DNA from: Drosophila pseudoobscura
Lineage: Eukaryota > Arthropoda > Insecta > Diptera > Drosophilidae
NCBI RefSeq assembly: GCF_009870125.1
Contig: NC_046683.1
Span: forward strand, 9,796,001 to 9,860,000
Reading direction: 5' to 3'
Length of the DNA: 64,000 bases
Shown: positions 1-11,824 of the stretch, piece after piece
Layout: each line of letters opens with the position of its first letter
How positions within the stretch are numbered: the stretch's first letter is position 1
Made by a program: the position numbers and the translations under genes
The notes under the pieces: generated by a model
Databases searched by the model: none
Told to the model about the DNA's origin: nothing
Seen by the model: the letters and a program-made list of their open reading frames with translations, nothing else

Positions 1-1
1 T

Positions 2-553
2 CCCATGTCAAAGAACCTGGCTGCCATGCAACTCAACGACAGGCTGGAGTTTCGTGGACCCATTGGCAACTATCGGCACGATCCAGCCGTGACCAAGTGT
101 ATTTTCATTCTTGCCCAGGGCGTGGCCATCGCCCCAACGCTGCCATTGGTCGGCCAAGTGCTGGAGAACGAGGACGACATGAGTCGCATTTGGCATCTGG
201 TATGCTCCCCCGATCTGCAGCATGTATACTTTCGTGACCAGCTCCTGGAGTTTTCCAAATACTGGAATTATCGTAGCTGCCTGTATCTGCCCCATCAGCA
301 ATGTGGCTCTGCTGAATGTCTGGGCGCCGGACACTGTATCCAGGAGTGCGTCGAGCTGCGCAGGAGCCTCCGATACAAGGAGAGGGTGTGCCTGCACCGA
401 CTGGATGCTTCCGAGCTGGAGAGCCATGCCAATCCCGCCATCCCAGGACTGCGAGTCCTTATCATAGCCGGCGATTCAGGCTTCCAGCGGGCCATGGGCG
501 AAGCGGCTGCCAGGGCCCTTGCCGTGGCACAGGAGAATGTTTATTTGTTGTAA
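2..553 (+). CDS. NADH-cytochrome b5 reductase-like protein (CYB5RL type), 3' part
   Basis: The reading frame is open at the left edge, so the gene starts outside the window; the ATG at 5 is internal. The fragment of about 183 residues covers the end of the FAD-binding barrel and the NAD-binding lobe of a ferredoxin-reductase-fold enzyme, which passes electrons from NADH via FAD to cytochrome b5-like acceptors. Visible signs are MSKNL...LEFRGPIGNY, matching the family block before the NAD lobe, then the nucleotide-binding loop and a C-terminal LRVLIIAGDSGFQ stretch. The NEDD segment followed by FSKYWNYRS is closest, from memory, to vertebrate CYB5RL rather than CYB5R1-4. The loop reads AQGVAIAPTLP, where typical members have GGTGITP, and the usual CGP motif is AGD, so cofactor binding may be altered. 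The stop is 53 bp from the stop of the convergent stomatin gene. Confidence 0.8.
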   Translation, partial: PMSKNLAAMQLNDRLEFRGPIGNYRHDPAVTKCIFILAQGVAIAPTLPLVGQVLENEDDMSRIWHLVCSPDLQHVYFRDQLLEFSKYWNYRSCLYLPHQQCGSAECLGAGHCIQECVELRRSLRYKERVCLHRLDASELESHANPAIPGLRVLIIAGDSGFQRAMGEAAARALAVAQENVYLL

Positions 554-606
554 ACACCAAAGATTAAGGATAACGAAATGCATGGTTATACGAGGATTAA
601 ACGGCT

Positions 607-2930
607 TTACAATTGGGTCTTCGGCCAAGCGGCCAGCGCGTCGATCAGCGTGCCATCAGTGGTTTTATCCTTCGACTGTGGCGGCACTTGTGGCACCTGC
701 GGCATCATGTTGGCGTACTTGGCCAGATATGGCGTGAGCAGTTCCATTGGCAGAGGGAACACAATCGTGGAGTTCTTCTCGGCAGAGATGCTGCTCAGCG
801 TTTGCAGATAGCGCAGCTGCAAGAGAAGGAGAATCAGAACATAAGCCAACATATCCGCGCATATGCGGGACTTACCTGTAGGGCTGACGGGCTGGAGGAG
901 ATGACATCGGATGCTTCCTTGAGAGCCTGAGCCGACTTCTTCTCACCCTCAGCGGCAATCACCTTGGCGCGGGCATCGCGGGCCGCCTCCGCCTCGGCGG
1001 CCATGGCACGCTGCATGGACACGGGCAGAGAGACGTCCTTGCTGCGTGGGACAAGAGGATTCGAATGAAAAAGAGTACTTAGAAATAATGACAGTACTTA
1101 CATCTCCACACGCTCCACCATAACGCCCCATGGCTCGGTGGCCTCGTCCAGTGTGGACTGCATGGTGTGGGCGAGGATTTCACGCTCAGTGAGCAGCTCG
1201 GAGAGATTTCGAGTGCCCACGATGTTTCGCAGTGTGGTGGCGGCCAGCAGGCGAGTGGAGGTGCTATAGTCCTCGACTTGGATTACCGCATAGAGGGGAT
1301 CGCTGATGCGATAGTAGACGACCGCATCCACCGTGACCGTCACCGAGTCCTTTGTCAGCATCTCCTGCTGGGGCACATTGAAGGTCACGGTTCTCAGGTC
1401 CACCCTGCGGTACTCGTCGATGCACGGCAGGATGAAGAACATGCCCGGACCCCGGGCGCCGCCACTGAGGCGACCCAGGCGAAAGATAATGGCGCGCTGG
1501 TACTCCGCCACAACCTTGAAACAGATGAATATCGAAATGGGGGACGTGATAATGAAGACAAGAACCGAGAGAATCGTCACCACCCATTCCATGCAGCCCC
1601 TCGGTTCATTCTCCGCTGCAATGGGAACAGAACAGAACAGAGCAGAACAGAATGAGAGATTACCCAGCAGCCACGACCAAGAGCTACTATCATGATGACT
1701 AATCGTTGATGGATGTATGTGGGGTATGGGTCTCTATGTGGATGTGTTTTGCCCAGATAAGGCACACGCCCCTAATCGTATTTCCTTGGCACTTCAGTTT
1801 CGCAATCTCTCCTATACACTCGAAACAAATTGCAATCTTGGCTTCTCTAGTAACTGCAGCCGAAAGGAATGTAAGCTGCAAAGCATTGATATTAAGTGAA
1901 CCCGGAAAGACCACTTTATAGGGGGGATCGGCAACCCTGGATGGGAAGGATTGTAAAACCTGATCTACAGATGGAGAAAGAAGTTCCATTCCTCCATACC
2001 TTCCCAAAGAAGGCCACTCGGGACTTTGTAGCTGTGGTAAGGGATAACTCAGAGATCTTACAATTGACGTCTTCTATTCCTTTTGGGCGCTTCCTTTCAC
2101 CACCAGATGGACGGATCTTCCATGCCACAGCGGTCTTTCTTCCAATGTGTTGTATTCCTAGATATTCTTAGCTGATTCTTCTGTTTCTTAGCATACCCGG
2201 AAAGCGCACTTGATAGGGGTTCTGCAACTATAAATCTGAAGACCTTATCCTGTTTTTAAAATTTGTTAAAGACAAAGCTCCGACACAGAAACGATGTCAA
2301 CAAATATAGAGAAGCAAAAAGGAAGGGGGGAACGGAAGTCCCTTGAAAGTATGATTTTTTGATAAGATATATATGTATCTTATTATAGTGTCAGAACCCC
2401 TATCTGCATATCTGCTATCCAATTTGGGTGTTGTTTTTTTTACCGAATAGTATATAAAATGCTTTGTTGATAAACATTTTCCCGACTGTTGATTAACAAA
2501 TGATTAAATGCCCATTCCTATCCTTCAGAGTGACTGCAAACATCAGCCACAACAACCACTCCCAATCTCTTGTTTATAAGTATTTTTGAACGCAATCTAA
2601 TCTAAACTTCGATTCCAGAGAAATGGGATTGAATATGGCATTTTCGGTTTTTGATCGATGAAAGAGTTTATGGAATGGAATGGATTGATCAGTAGAGCGC
2701 TGCTTCTTACATGTCTTGAAGCCGCGATACTGTTGCGTCACAGCGGAACGCTTTCGCGGTGGCGAGTGGTCGTTCAGGACCACCTGCGGTGGTGCTGCAG
2801 GACCCATGTTGATCATGTAGGCGGTAGAGCTGCTCGGTCCCGAGTTGCGCATATCCTCGTAGTTGGCATACACGGGGGAGTCGGCATCCTGATGTTGCTG
2901 CTGCTGCTGGTGCTGCTGCTGGTGCTCCAT
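607..2930 (-). CDS. Stomatin/SPFH-family membrane protein, copy 1
   Basis: Four exons on the minus strand: 2930-2711, 1615-1102, 1041-876 and 816-607, encoding 369 residues. Stomatins insert as a hairpin on the cytoplasmic face and organise lipid and ion-channel microdomains. Exon 1 gives a Gln-rich N-terminal tail (73 aa). Exon 2 has the hydrophobic hairpin with the family's conserved Pro (about P99 in [10 protein letters not shown]) and most of the SPFH domain ([23 protein letters not shown]). Exons 3-4 carry the family block [24 protein letters not shown] and the oligomerisation end [10 protein letters not shown]. The exon 1/2 junction rebuilds a Ser codon, and the second stomatin gene has the same junction and phase, which supports the model. 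The start is the first ATG of exon 1; an upstream noncoding exon is possible. The C-terminal tail after PLPMELL is not recognised. D. melanogaster has several stomatins and I cannot say which is the orthologue. Confidence 0.87.
1616..2710 (-). other. Intron 1 of stomatin copy 1
   Basis: This 1.1-kb intron runs from a GTAAG donor at 2710 to a TGCAG acceptor at 1616. It holds no convincing ORF. A diverged local repeat is visible: a block around 1897-1935 (cccggaaag...ggcaac) resembles one around 2194-2230 (cccggaaag...tgcaac). Confidence 0.6.
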
Positions 2931-3788
2931 GGCCCTGTGTCTCTGATCTGTGATCCACCCCGGTCAGCGAGCCAATCGAAACTGTCGCCAACAAAATAAA
3001 ATCGAACCCCATTCGGGGCATTCCATTGATAAGGGCCTCGGTCGAGACCCGGTTACACTCGGCCCACACCACCAGATACTCGTATCTCTTAACTCCCGCT
3101 CTGCGCTGCGATTGAAGAGAGGCGTGCCCCAAAGCTCGGTGGGGCAGCACCCAGGGGAACACCAGAACACCATTTAACCGGCTGTGTGAATCGCATGCCA
3201 TTCTCGGATGAATCATCGATGAAAATAAACCCAGTAGCCGCCCGGAAATTGTCGAGCATGGCTTTAAAATCAAATGCGTTGCGAATGATCTTATATTCGG
3301 AGCTATCCTCCAACATACGTGTTCCTCTTCCTTGAGTGGCTTTTAAGAGAGTTGAGGAGTCCTCAGATTTCCCTTTGAATGTATGTATTATGGATATTCT
3401 TGAATTTAGATGAGCGATCGAGCGATATTCTAAATCACGACATTGCTTCGACAACCCGCTCAAAATGTGAAAAGGAAATGCTCGAGAATGCAAAACTAAA
3501 ATATACCTAAAATATGTACATACATACATATATCGTGATATCAGAGTTCGAAGACACCGGTGTCGATCCCGTCCTCAGTGCCTCCGACAGTGAAAGAAAG
3601 CTCCCAAAAGGAGAAGAAGATAAGACTCTCATAAAACCTCCGCTTTGTTCAGAAAAAGTCCACTCTCATGACGATATAAGATCGGTATTTGTTTCGCCCT
3701 TTATTCTACATATAAATACAGAAAAGTGTTGATTATTTGTACAAAAAGCGCCTTGGCTTGTATCTAATATTATTCATATTTTATACAC
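2931..3788. other. Upstream region of stomatin copy 1, no gene seen
   Basis: This stretch lies between the first coding exon of stomatin copy 1 and a DINE-1-like insertion. ORFs in it are short and carry no recognisable domain. It should contain the promoter and any 5' UTR of the stomatin gene, but I see no clear TATA box or initiator. A short TACA microsatellite sits near 3515-3530. Confidence 0.5.
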
Positions 3789-4939
3789 AAAAACGAGGGG
3801 GAACGTTGTGAGTTGCTGCGGACACCGCAACTCTACGGTTATACCCGATACTAAGTCAGTATGGCTCTCCTCCGGCAGACGCCGCTAATATTAAGCGACA
3901 CGACAAAGAGTGCGTGCGAGAGAGACAGAAAATCAGTCTGAGCGTGACGTCGGGCGCTGCGTAGCCACTGCAAATTGATTTGTTCCTTTTGGCTATAAAA
4001 ATGATCTGATCTGATCCAGATTCAGCAATCTAATAGATATGGTCATTATCTATGATTCTGCGTTTTTAGTTTTCTCAAATCTGCAATATTGTGGATGCAA
4101 CAGATTTTCGTCCTTTGTGGGGGCGGATGGGGGTGGGGCGAAATTCTGAGATATACGTTTTATAGTGACATCTTAAAGGAGTGTGTGTACCAAATTTGGT
4201 TACTCTAGCCTTAATAGTCTCTGAGATTTGTGGTTGCCTCAGATTTTCGTCCTTTGCGGGGGCGGAAGGGGGTGTGGCGAAATTTGGACAGGAAACGGTC
4301 AAGGTCCGATATCACAGGAGTGTGGATACCAAATTTGGTTGCTCTGGCTTTTATAGGTTCTGAGATCCTTGAACTCATATTTTACAATTGGCAAAACCGA
4401 CCATGAAACCTGTGTGTTAGAGTGAGACAGAGCGAGAAAGAGTGAAATTGTTTTCGTGATTCTGGCTGTAATAATTATACGATCTGGTTCAGATTTTGCA
4501 CTCTAGAAGATATAGTCATCTTCTACGATTCTGCGTTTTTAGTTTTCTCGTATCGTCGAAATTGTGGATGCCACAGATTTTCGCCCTTTGTGGGGGCGGA
4601 AGTGGGCGGGGCAAAGTTTTGAAATATTTTTGGAGCAGTGACATATCACAGAAGTCTGGATCCAAAACATCGTTGCTCTAGCTCTTATAGTCTTTGAGCA
4701 TTAGGCGCTGAAGGGGACGGACAGACGGACAGACGGACAGACGGACAGACGGACAGACGGACAGACGGACGGACGGACAGACGGACAGACAGACATGGCT
4801 CAATCGACTCGGCTATTGATGCTGATCAAGAATATATATACTTTATGGGGTCGGAAACGATTCCTTCTGGACGTTACACACATCCACTTTTACCACAAAT
4901 CTAATATACCCCAATACTCATTTTGAGTATCGGGTATAA
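3789..4939 (+). mobile_element. DINE-1/INE-1-like non-autonomous element (Helentron-associated), long copy
   Basis: One end carries an imperfect stem-loop (gttgctgcggacaccgcaac), then ATACCCGATACT. The other end is AGTATCGGGTAT. Between them lie the core shared by Drosophila DINE-1 elements (CGACTCGGCTATTGATGCTGATCAAG, then TATATATACTTTATGGGGTCGGAAACG) and a GACGGACA microsatellite at about 4718-4795. A G-rich block following ATTTTCGTCC/GCCC is repeated three times (near 4108, 4241 and 4577), so this copy is internally duplicated. There is no coding capacity; mobilisation would be by a Helentron in trans (established for the family). Similar copies lie at 40626, 43190 and 46024. Confidence 0.82.
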
Positions 4940-5166
4940 AAAAACAACAGATGGACTAAGAACACTTCAAAGAACAATAACCTCCTCGGATTTCCCGCCA
5001 TCTCTCTACGCCAGTGATCCTACACTTTTATCGGATGCTACAGCAAATAGCCCACGATGTCATCGTCATCGTTGCGATCTGTGAGCGGCTGCCGCTGGCG
5101 CTGCTGTCTTTTGAGCTCGCAGCGATGCAGTGCCTCCAGATAGGGCTGCAGCACCGACATTGAGCG

Positions 5167-7824
5167 TCACTGATGGTGCTGGTGCTGGTGGCGATGCAGG
5201 GGCGTGGCCGGTGCCGGCGGGTGGGGATGCATATTGTGCTGCTGCTGTTGCTGGTGGCTGCCATGCGAGTGGGAGTTGAGAAACGGCGTGAGCAGCTCCA
5301 TGGGCAGCGGGAAGATAATGGTCGAGTTCTTCTCCGTTGAGATGCTGCTGAGGGTCTGCAAGTAGCGCAGCTGCAGAAACAAGAATGATCAGCACTCGAA
5401 GGACGATGGAACTGCTAAAAGACTCACCTGCAGGGCCGACGGACTGGCCGAGATGATCTCGGAGGCCTCGCGGAGGGCACGCGACGACTTCATCTCGCCT
5501 TCGGCGGCAATCACCTTGGCCCGGGCCTCCCTAGCCGCCTCCGCCTCGGCGGCCATGGCACGCTGTAGTGCCGTGGGCAGGGAGACGTCCTTGCTGGAGA
5601 TAGAGGTAAGGGATTAAGGCTATACTTTCTGCTCGATGTGGACACACTTACATTTCCACACGCTCCACCTTCACGCCCCAAGGATCGGTGGCCTCGTCCA
5701 GGGACATCTGCATGGTGTCGGAGATGGTCTTGCGCTCAGTGAGCAGCTCGGAGAGATTACGGGTGCCGAGAACATTGCGCAATGTGGTGGCTGCCAAGAG
5801 GCTGGTCGAGTGGCTGTAGTTGTACACCTGGATGACGGCCTTCAGCGGATCACTGATGCGATAGTAGACCACGGCATCCACAGTAACCGTCACCGAGTCC
5901 TTGGAGAGCACCTCCTGCGGCGGCACATCGAACGAGACGGTGCGCAGATCCACCGGATAGTAGTCGTCGACACAGGGCAGGACAAAGAAGACACCCGGAC
6001 CACGGGCCCCACCGCTGCGGAGGCGACCCATGCGAAAGATCACAGCGCGCTCGTACTCGGACACCACCTTGAAGCAGATGAACACGGAGATGGGGAAGGT
6101 CAGGATCATAATCAGCACGGAAATAGCCGTCGCTAGTATCTCCACGCAGCCCATGTCATCATTTTCAGCTGCAAAAGATACAGAGAGAGATTTTGGATAA
6201 GATTCTTTGGAGATTTCAATATGCGGTGCTCTTAAGTCTAGTTTTTACTATTGAAGGGGATAGCCTGGATAGAGGGAAGAGAAGGGGCGTGATCTAAGAA
6301 GGGGCGTGATCACATTATGATATTTCAATTACCCTACACACCATCATACAATACATATTCCATGGCATGGGTCTGTGTTTTGAAGGCAATTAATGTGTAC
6401 AAATTGCTTTTGATCTAGTAAAAAAAATCCCATAAATTCCATAAATATCCAGCGAACAGCAGAGCAGGAGCCGAGCATTTCTTATGCTCGACTAACTACA
6501 TAAGTAGAACATTTGCTTTATTGCCAAATACGAGTACGAGTACGGGTACGAGTATATACTATACAGGCGAGTTTTCGAGTGCTACATACATCTAATATAT
6601 GTATGGTACACAAAACACGTTCATGAATATGATATCCAAAATGGTTTTATTTTTGTTGTTTTTGTGTTGTGTTGTGTTGTGTTTCTTCACCTATCGAGCC
6701 GAGTAATACACGTACTCGAGAGAACTATTTATGCCCAATGGGCAAGGAATGTTTACGCCCAAAGGCCCCGGCGGGTGTTGAGTATTTCTTTCCTTTTGTT
6801 TAGATTATATGTTTCGACAGTACGATTTATATCACGGATATACGGATACACGGATACACGGATCGGTGTTCATATGCCTCAATCGTGGCCTGGGGGTGGG
6901 AGGGTGGTGGGTTGGGGGATATTTTTTATTTATTTTCATATGTCGGCGCAGAGTTTATATTGCATACTTCATTGGTGGTCCGATCGGTACAGTTCAATGC
7001 TCAGATACAGACACACATACAGATACAATGTACTGGTTCTGAAATGATTCGGATTCATTTAATAAGAAATCGTCTCACCTCGTGCCTTGATTATGATTTT
7101 CAATCGCATTAATTTCCCATTTTCTTGAATTATGGATTTTTGCCGGTGGGGGGGGGGGGGGGGGAATGGGGGGAGGGTATAGTCTACAGATCTGTGAGGT
7201 CATGTGTGCGCGCTATTTGTATCTGGCAGTCAATGTGCGTATATTTTTATGAGCTAAACAAAATGCTGCAAGCGAATCTGTGCCTGGAAATCCGGTCCAC
7301 AAATCGAAGGAACTATCCAATAAAATATAATGGAAATTTATAATTATAGAGTGATAAGATATGGAATTCTTTCAATCTCTTGATGATCCTTGAGTCTCTT
7401 CGATTATACATTCTCTATGGCAGCCATTCCCATGGTAAATAATGGTATAATTCCTTTAGAATTTGTTCGAGATCCAATATGTGAGCAAAATGGGACTTTT
7501 TATAAAAGAATCTGGCATTTTTATGGGTACAACCTTTGGGTTCCTTTTCAACTAAATATTTCTTCGAAAGAGCTGCCTAAAAACATATCCATCTCTTATC
7601 TGTCGCGTTTCCATCAAATTTCAACTCCTTTCTTCCCATATCTTACACGTTTTGAGTCCCTGATAGGGCAACGATGCGGAAGGTGGTATATGCACCGTAT
7701 GCTGATGCTGCGGCTGCGGTGTCAGCGGAAAGGTCTCCGTCGATGAGGAGGCCTGCACTTGGCCCGATCCCGGCGAGCCGACATGAAGACGCGAGCGATG
7801 TTGATGCGGCGAGGCAGGATGCAT
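5167..7824 (-). CDS. Stomatin/SPFH-family membrane protein, copy 2
   Basis: Four exons on the minus strand: 7824-7647, 6168-5652, 5593-5428 and 5370-5167, encoding 354 residues. Layout and splice phases match copy 1 exactly, including the Ser codon rebuilt at the exon 1/2 junction and a 166-nt exon 3. Features are a His/Pro/Ser-rich N-tail (59 aa), a membrane hairpin with conserved Pro (about P85 in LTFPISVFICF), an SPFH core with [15 protein letters not shown], and a near-identical [24 protein letters not shown] block. The C-tail after [12 protein letters not shown] is Gln/His/Pro-rich and unrelated to that of copy 1. The two genes are clear tandem paralogues that differ mainly at both termini, which suggests different partners or localisation. 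The start is the first ATG of the exon; the 5' UTR is not resolved. Confidence 0.86.
6169..7646 (-). other. Intron 1 of stomatin copy 2, with a poly(G) run
   Basis: This intron of about 1.5 kb has no recognisable gene. It contains a run of 17 G on the plus strand at 7148-7164 followed by further G triplets, which reads as poly(C) in the pre-mRNA. It also holds several short simple repeats (gagtacg and ggatacac units near 6530 and 6840). Confidence 0.6.
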
Positions 7825-10292
7825 TTCTGGACACCGACAAATAATCGAACGACCAGCGAAATAGAGCAGGAACCACAAGAACTTGGAAATGAAACGGAAA
7901 CTGATCGATGAGAACTGCACGCGTCCAGCGCACGTTTTCAAGTGAATGCGGAGGCGGCACAAATCCACCAAACAAACAAAACACAAAACCTCCTACAATA
8001 CAAAAGCTCAACGTATCGGCGATAGAACGACTAGAAAGATACCCCCGATATGGGTATACTTATATGTATGTATGTATATTTGCGCTATAATTAGGGATAT
8101 TTTCCCTCAGATGGAGAGGATTATTAAAAAATACCTTCATTATTATGTTCTTTCTTAATAGATCTGATAATATTGCCCCTGGAAAATAGTTTTTAATATT
8201 TCATAATTAATTATTAATATTAAAACAAATAATACAAATATTTAACTAAAATGAATTTAAATTGAAAATTAGATTATTAACATATGTACATATAAATATT
8301 GTTACATATAATCAATGAATGTATGTATGAATTTATACCAAAGAAAAGGGGGGTATACCCCTAGAATTTAAAAGATAATTGGTATCAAAAACCATCCTAA
8401 ACAGACATACAAGCAGCAGCAGTAGATCGTAGAACCGACAGCAGTTGCTCGACTTATTTCACACATTCACATAATATGTATACCCGCCGACCGATTCCCG
8501 ATTTCCGATGCCCGATCCGACGGGATGGTTCGTTCTTTTTGTTTAAATTATTCGAAACAGGGCACTAGAGATGGAGATAATTTATACACCACTTCAATCA
8601 CGGCATTCACAGAAGCTAAAGCTAAATGCCTTTTGTTCTGAAATGGATATACATAGAACACCACATAGATAAGTATGTATTTATGTATGTATATCCAGAG
8701 GTATGTATAGCAGAGGTATGGTGGTGGCAGGCTCTGAGCTATGGAGACGCCCTGTCTTTCACATTTGTCTAAATCATCAACAGGGGCACAGGTCAGCCCA
8801 AGTGATACAACAAAATACTTTCCACACACACAAAACTCTCCGTGTAATGCTCTCTAAGGTGGAACACAAATCACCATGGGGATCAGTTTCTGGGGGACTC
8901 CTCCTTTACAATATCTAGACACAAATGAGTTATGGTTACAACGAATGCTCAGCTATACGTTTTGTATTCTTTAAATGAAAAGAAAATACGTATAATATGG
9001 TTATGTTAAGACAATGTGCTTGTATTTACTATTCCATCATGTTCCATTTATCTTTTACTGATCATAAGATTAATTCCTTCATGTTATGCTCTTTACGTAT
9101 TCTACTCATCCTGGGACCAAAGGATCGGGGTATTTATACAGTAGCTATGCTATAGTTTCGATAGAAGTGTGTGTTTTTATAACAAAAACAGACGATTACT
9201 GGAATTACCGGTTAAATATTCATTAAATCTATGATATATCCATGGATTATGGCCCTTTGATTTGATATACTGCAATATACTCGTACTTTATTGTAATTGT
9301 TACATTAAATAACAATAAAAAGTGTACATAATTATGTTATATATAAATATGCAAAAGATTTACTTCTTTGAGGCTAAGTTGCATCTGCGGATGGTTTCGG
9401 GCTGCAATGAGAGGCGTAAAGTAAATGCAAGACCATCCTGTATAGCACACTATAAGATATTTTTTGGGGGTTAAAGGTGAGTCTCTGCGTTGTGATTGGG
9501 GGAATATCAGTGTATAGGTAGTATTGTATATAGGTATGTATATAGCTGATTCGTAAGGCACATTACGGTCTATATAGATCTACGAATGAGTGATTGCTAA
9601 TTGCGCTTGATGATGGTTGATGGGGGAGGTTGATACAATTTGGTCGCAGCTATACTATTCATAGATTGATTGGTTGATTGCTGTATACAAGTAGTTATAT
9701 AAAGGTATATAATATAATATAAAGGTATATATATATATATGTATGTGTGTGTGTTGGTTATCATATGCTGATTTGTAACAAATGCTTCATTCTTCGCATA
9801 AAATCCAAATGCCTCTTACAATTATAATGCTTATATATATCTAATTTTGCATTCAAAATCAGTTTGCTTACAAAAATCCAATTTTGGCCGCTACGAAATT
9901 TGTCCAACTTTCAATTTTTTAGCCACTCTTAGCCACAATTTATGATCTACCAATTTTTCGTTCCTTCGTTCTGCGTTTTTTTTTAATTGACTGAGCAATA
10001 TCCTATTTATTTTTATACCCGGTACTCTAAGACTTTAGGTATATATTTTTTTGTGATTGCGTTTGTGTGCATCATCTCACTCTCTGGTGGAGATCTTCTC
10101 TCTCTTGCCTCCTGCATTGCATGCAAACATCGAAACATTCTGAGAACTTAAACAACTAATAATCTTAGCAATCCCATCGATTGGTTAACAAATTCTTTGC
10201 TGTATGTAAGAGGAGTATGTAGTGGTAGTGGTGGAGTAGGTGGAGCACGCTGACCACTGGCCACTCTTGCCCGATGGCGCCTGGCGCCTTCG
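7825..10292. other. Intergenic stretch without recognisable genes
   Basis: About 2.5 kb of AT-rich sequence lies between the start of stomatin copy 2 and the 3' end of the membrane-protein gene. Only short unsupported ORFs and TA/TATG microsatellites (for example around 8055-8075 and 9725-9745) are present. The stomatin copy 2 promoter must lie in the first part, but I cannot place it. Confidence 0.5.
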
Positions 10293-11279
10293 TCAGTCGT
10301 TATACATGCCATCAACCAGGAAATCCATGCGCCTGTAGTGCCTCGTGCTCCACAGCTCGCGGAAGCGGCGATACATAATTGTAACCACACCAATGGCCAG
10401 CGGCACCGTCAGCAGCACCGTCACAATGGGCACTATGTAATCGTTGCCTTCGCGATCCGCCAGGTTTCCAGTTAACTCTTGGACCATCGGTGCCACCGGT
10501 TCGGACAACGTGGATGCCGGCACGGGCAGGGGCTCCGAAGAGGCAGCTAAGGAAGGAGCCGCCGGCGACTTTACCTTACCCTCTTGTTCCTTCTCCCATT
10601 CGCTATGCGTATCCATGCTGTAAACAACGGGTGGCTTTGTGGGACGCGGCGTTGTCGTCGTCGTGGTGGTTGTAGTGGTCGTCGTTGTGGTAGTCGATGG
10701 AGTAGTGGAGGTGCTGCTAGAGCTCCTGCTGCTGCTAGTCGTGCTGGTCGTAGAGTTGTTGGCATTTATCACATCATTTATGGAGATGCCGTCAGCCACA
10801 ATGGTGCCAGTGGATGGCTTTACTGTTGCTGCCGCCGCCGCTGCTGCTGGCTTTGTGACTGTTGCATTGTTGGCTGCAGAAGCTACGCTTGTAGGTGCCG
10901 CCGTCGCAGTGGTGGGCTTCAGCTGCACCGGGTCCGTCCTCTTCCTGTTCTTGGCTGTGTTGTCCGGCGGAATGGTGCTCGTCTTATTCATATCCTTTTC
11001 GTGCTCTTTGGCCAGTTCCGTGGAGTTGGTTGACTTGACCTGTGTCTTCTCAATGATGTGCACTTGACCAGGGACCGCAGTGTGTTCTGTGGCATTCACC
11101 ACATTCACCAGCGGCGCTGCCGTGGAACTGTTGCTCTGAGATGGCTGCGGATTGGCAGCAACGCTGGCCATAGCGGCATTCTGCTCTCCAGAAGCGAGCA
11201 GCAGCAGGCTTGAGCCGCACAGCAGCCAAAGCAGCGGAAGCACGTTCATTTTCTGGCCAGGACCCTTGTGGAATTCCAA
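10293..11279 (-). CDS. Type I single-pass membrane protein with mucin-like Thr/Ser-rich ectodomain
   Basis: A single-exon ORF of 328 residues. A hydrophobic signal peptide follows the second Met (M11, LPLLWLLCG), so translation may start at 11249. The ectodomain is low-complexity, with many N-glycosylation sequons (such as NSS, NAT, NST, NKT, NNS) and an almost pure Thr run around residues 195-210, typical of O-glycosylated mucin stalks. A transmembrane helix lies at about 281-302, followed by a basic cytoplasmic tail of about 26 residues ending MDFLVDGMYND. I do not recognise the family. The tail and TM look like the conserved part, and the ectodomain length is likely to vary between species. 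It is divergent from the DnaJ/SANT gene, with start codons about 550 bp apart, so a shared promoter is likely. Confidence 0.8.
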   Translation of the reverse strand: MEFHKGPGQKMNVLPLLWLLCGSSLLLLASGEQNAAMASVAANPQPSQSNSSTAAPLVNVVNATEHTAVPGQVHIIEKTQVKSTNSTELAKEHEKDMNKTSTIPPDNTAKNRKRTDPVQLKPTTATAAPTSVASAANNATVTKPAAAAAAATVKPSTGTIVADGISINDVINANNSTTSTTSSSRSSSSTSTTPSTTTTTTTTTTTTTTTPRPTKPPVVYSMDTHSEWEKEQEGKVKSPAAPSLAASSEPLPVPASTLSEPVAPMVQELTGNLADREGNDYIVPIVTVLLTVPLAIGVVTIMYRRFRELWSTRHYRRMDFLVDGMYND

Positions 11280-11824
11280 AAATTTTGTCCAAAAACCAAC
11301 GCAATCGTTGCTAAAATTTCTCCAGTGCGACCATATATCGTCGGACCCTCAGAAAAGTACCGGAATATACCGTCTCAATTAAAAAATATACCGTTAATAT
11401 ACTGACGACACATACATATTCCTCGTTTTTGATATTCCGTGGAATATTACTAGCTATATAGCACATTTAGCCATGCCCACATAATTGTATACGATTATTG
11501 AATCAATTTTCTACTTGACTGGTCTATTCTAAATACTTGCTTTTATTGCATTTCTAAAACCAAAACTTTTAAAGAACAAACGTTGTATTTCTTCAACAAA
11601 TTCTCTAGTTTAGTCTTGTGCCGCGCATTTCAATCATGGAACGGCGTTGCCAAATACTCGACAGTTGGCAACGCTGGCAGTGCTGACGTTGCCACTTTCG
11701 TGCGTGTCAGACAGCTGCTGTGTGTGTTGGTTGTGTGTGTGTGCGTGCGTGGGGACTGCCGCATTAATTTTTTTGATTTCGATTTGGACTCCGATTTAGC
11801 CCGTAGCCCCGCAAAACGTACAAA
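11280..11824. promoter_or_regulatory. Divergent promoter region between membrane-protein and DnaJ/SANT genes
   Basis: This 545-bp region separates two divergently transcribed start codons. GGCAACGCTGG at 11667-11677 matches the core of the Drosophila TATA-less promoter element known as Ohler motif 8 (consensus recalled, one flanking mismatch). Further GTTGCCA/TGGCAAC copies lie at 11646-11652 and 11688-11694, and an E-box CAGCTG near 11712. There is no TATA box at a suitable distance. This fits a housekeeping-type bidirectional promoter. Confidence 0.5.

Noticed and set aside
10584-11067. Plus-strand ORFs rich in Val or Arg opposite the mucin-like gene
   Set aside because: They are antisense shadows of the Thr-rich coding repeat; no independent start or domain.
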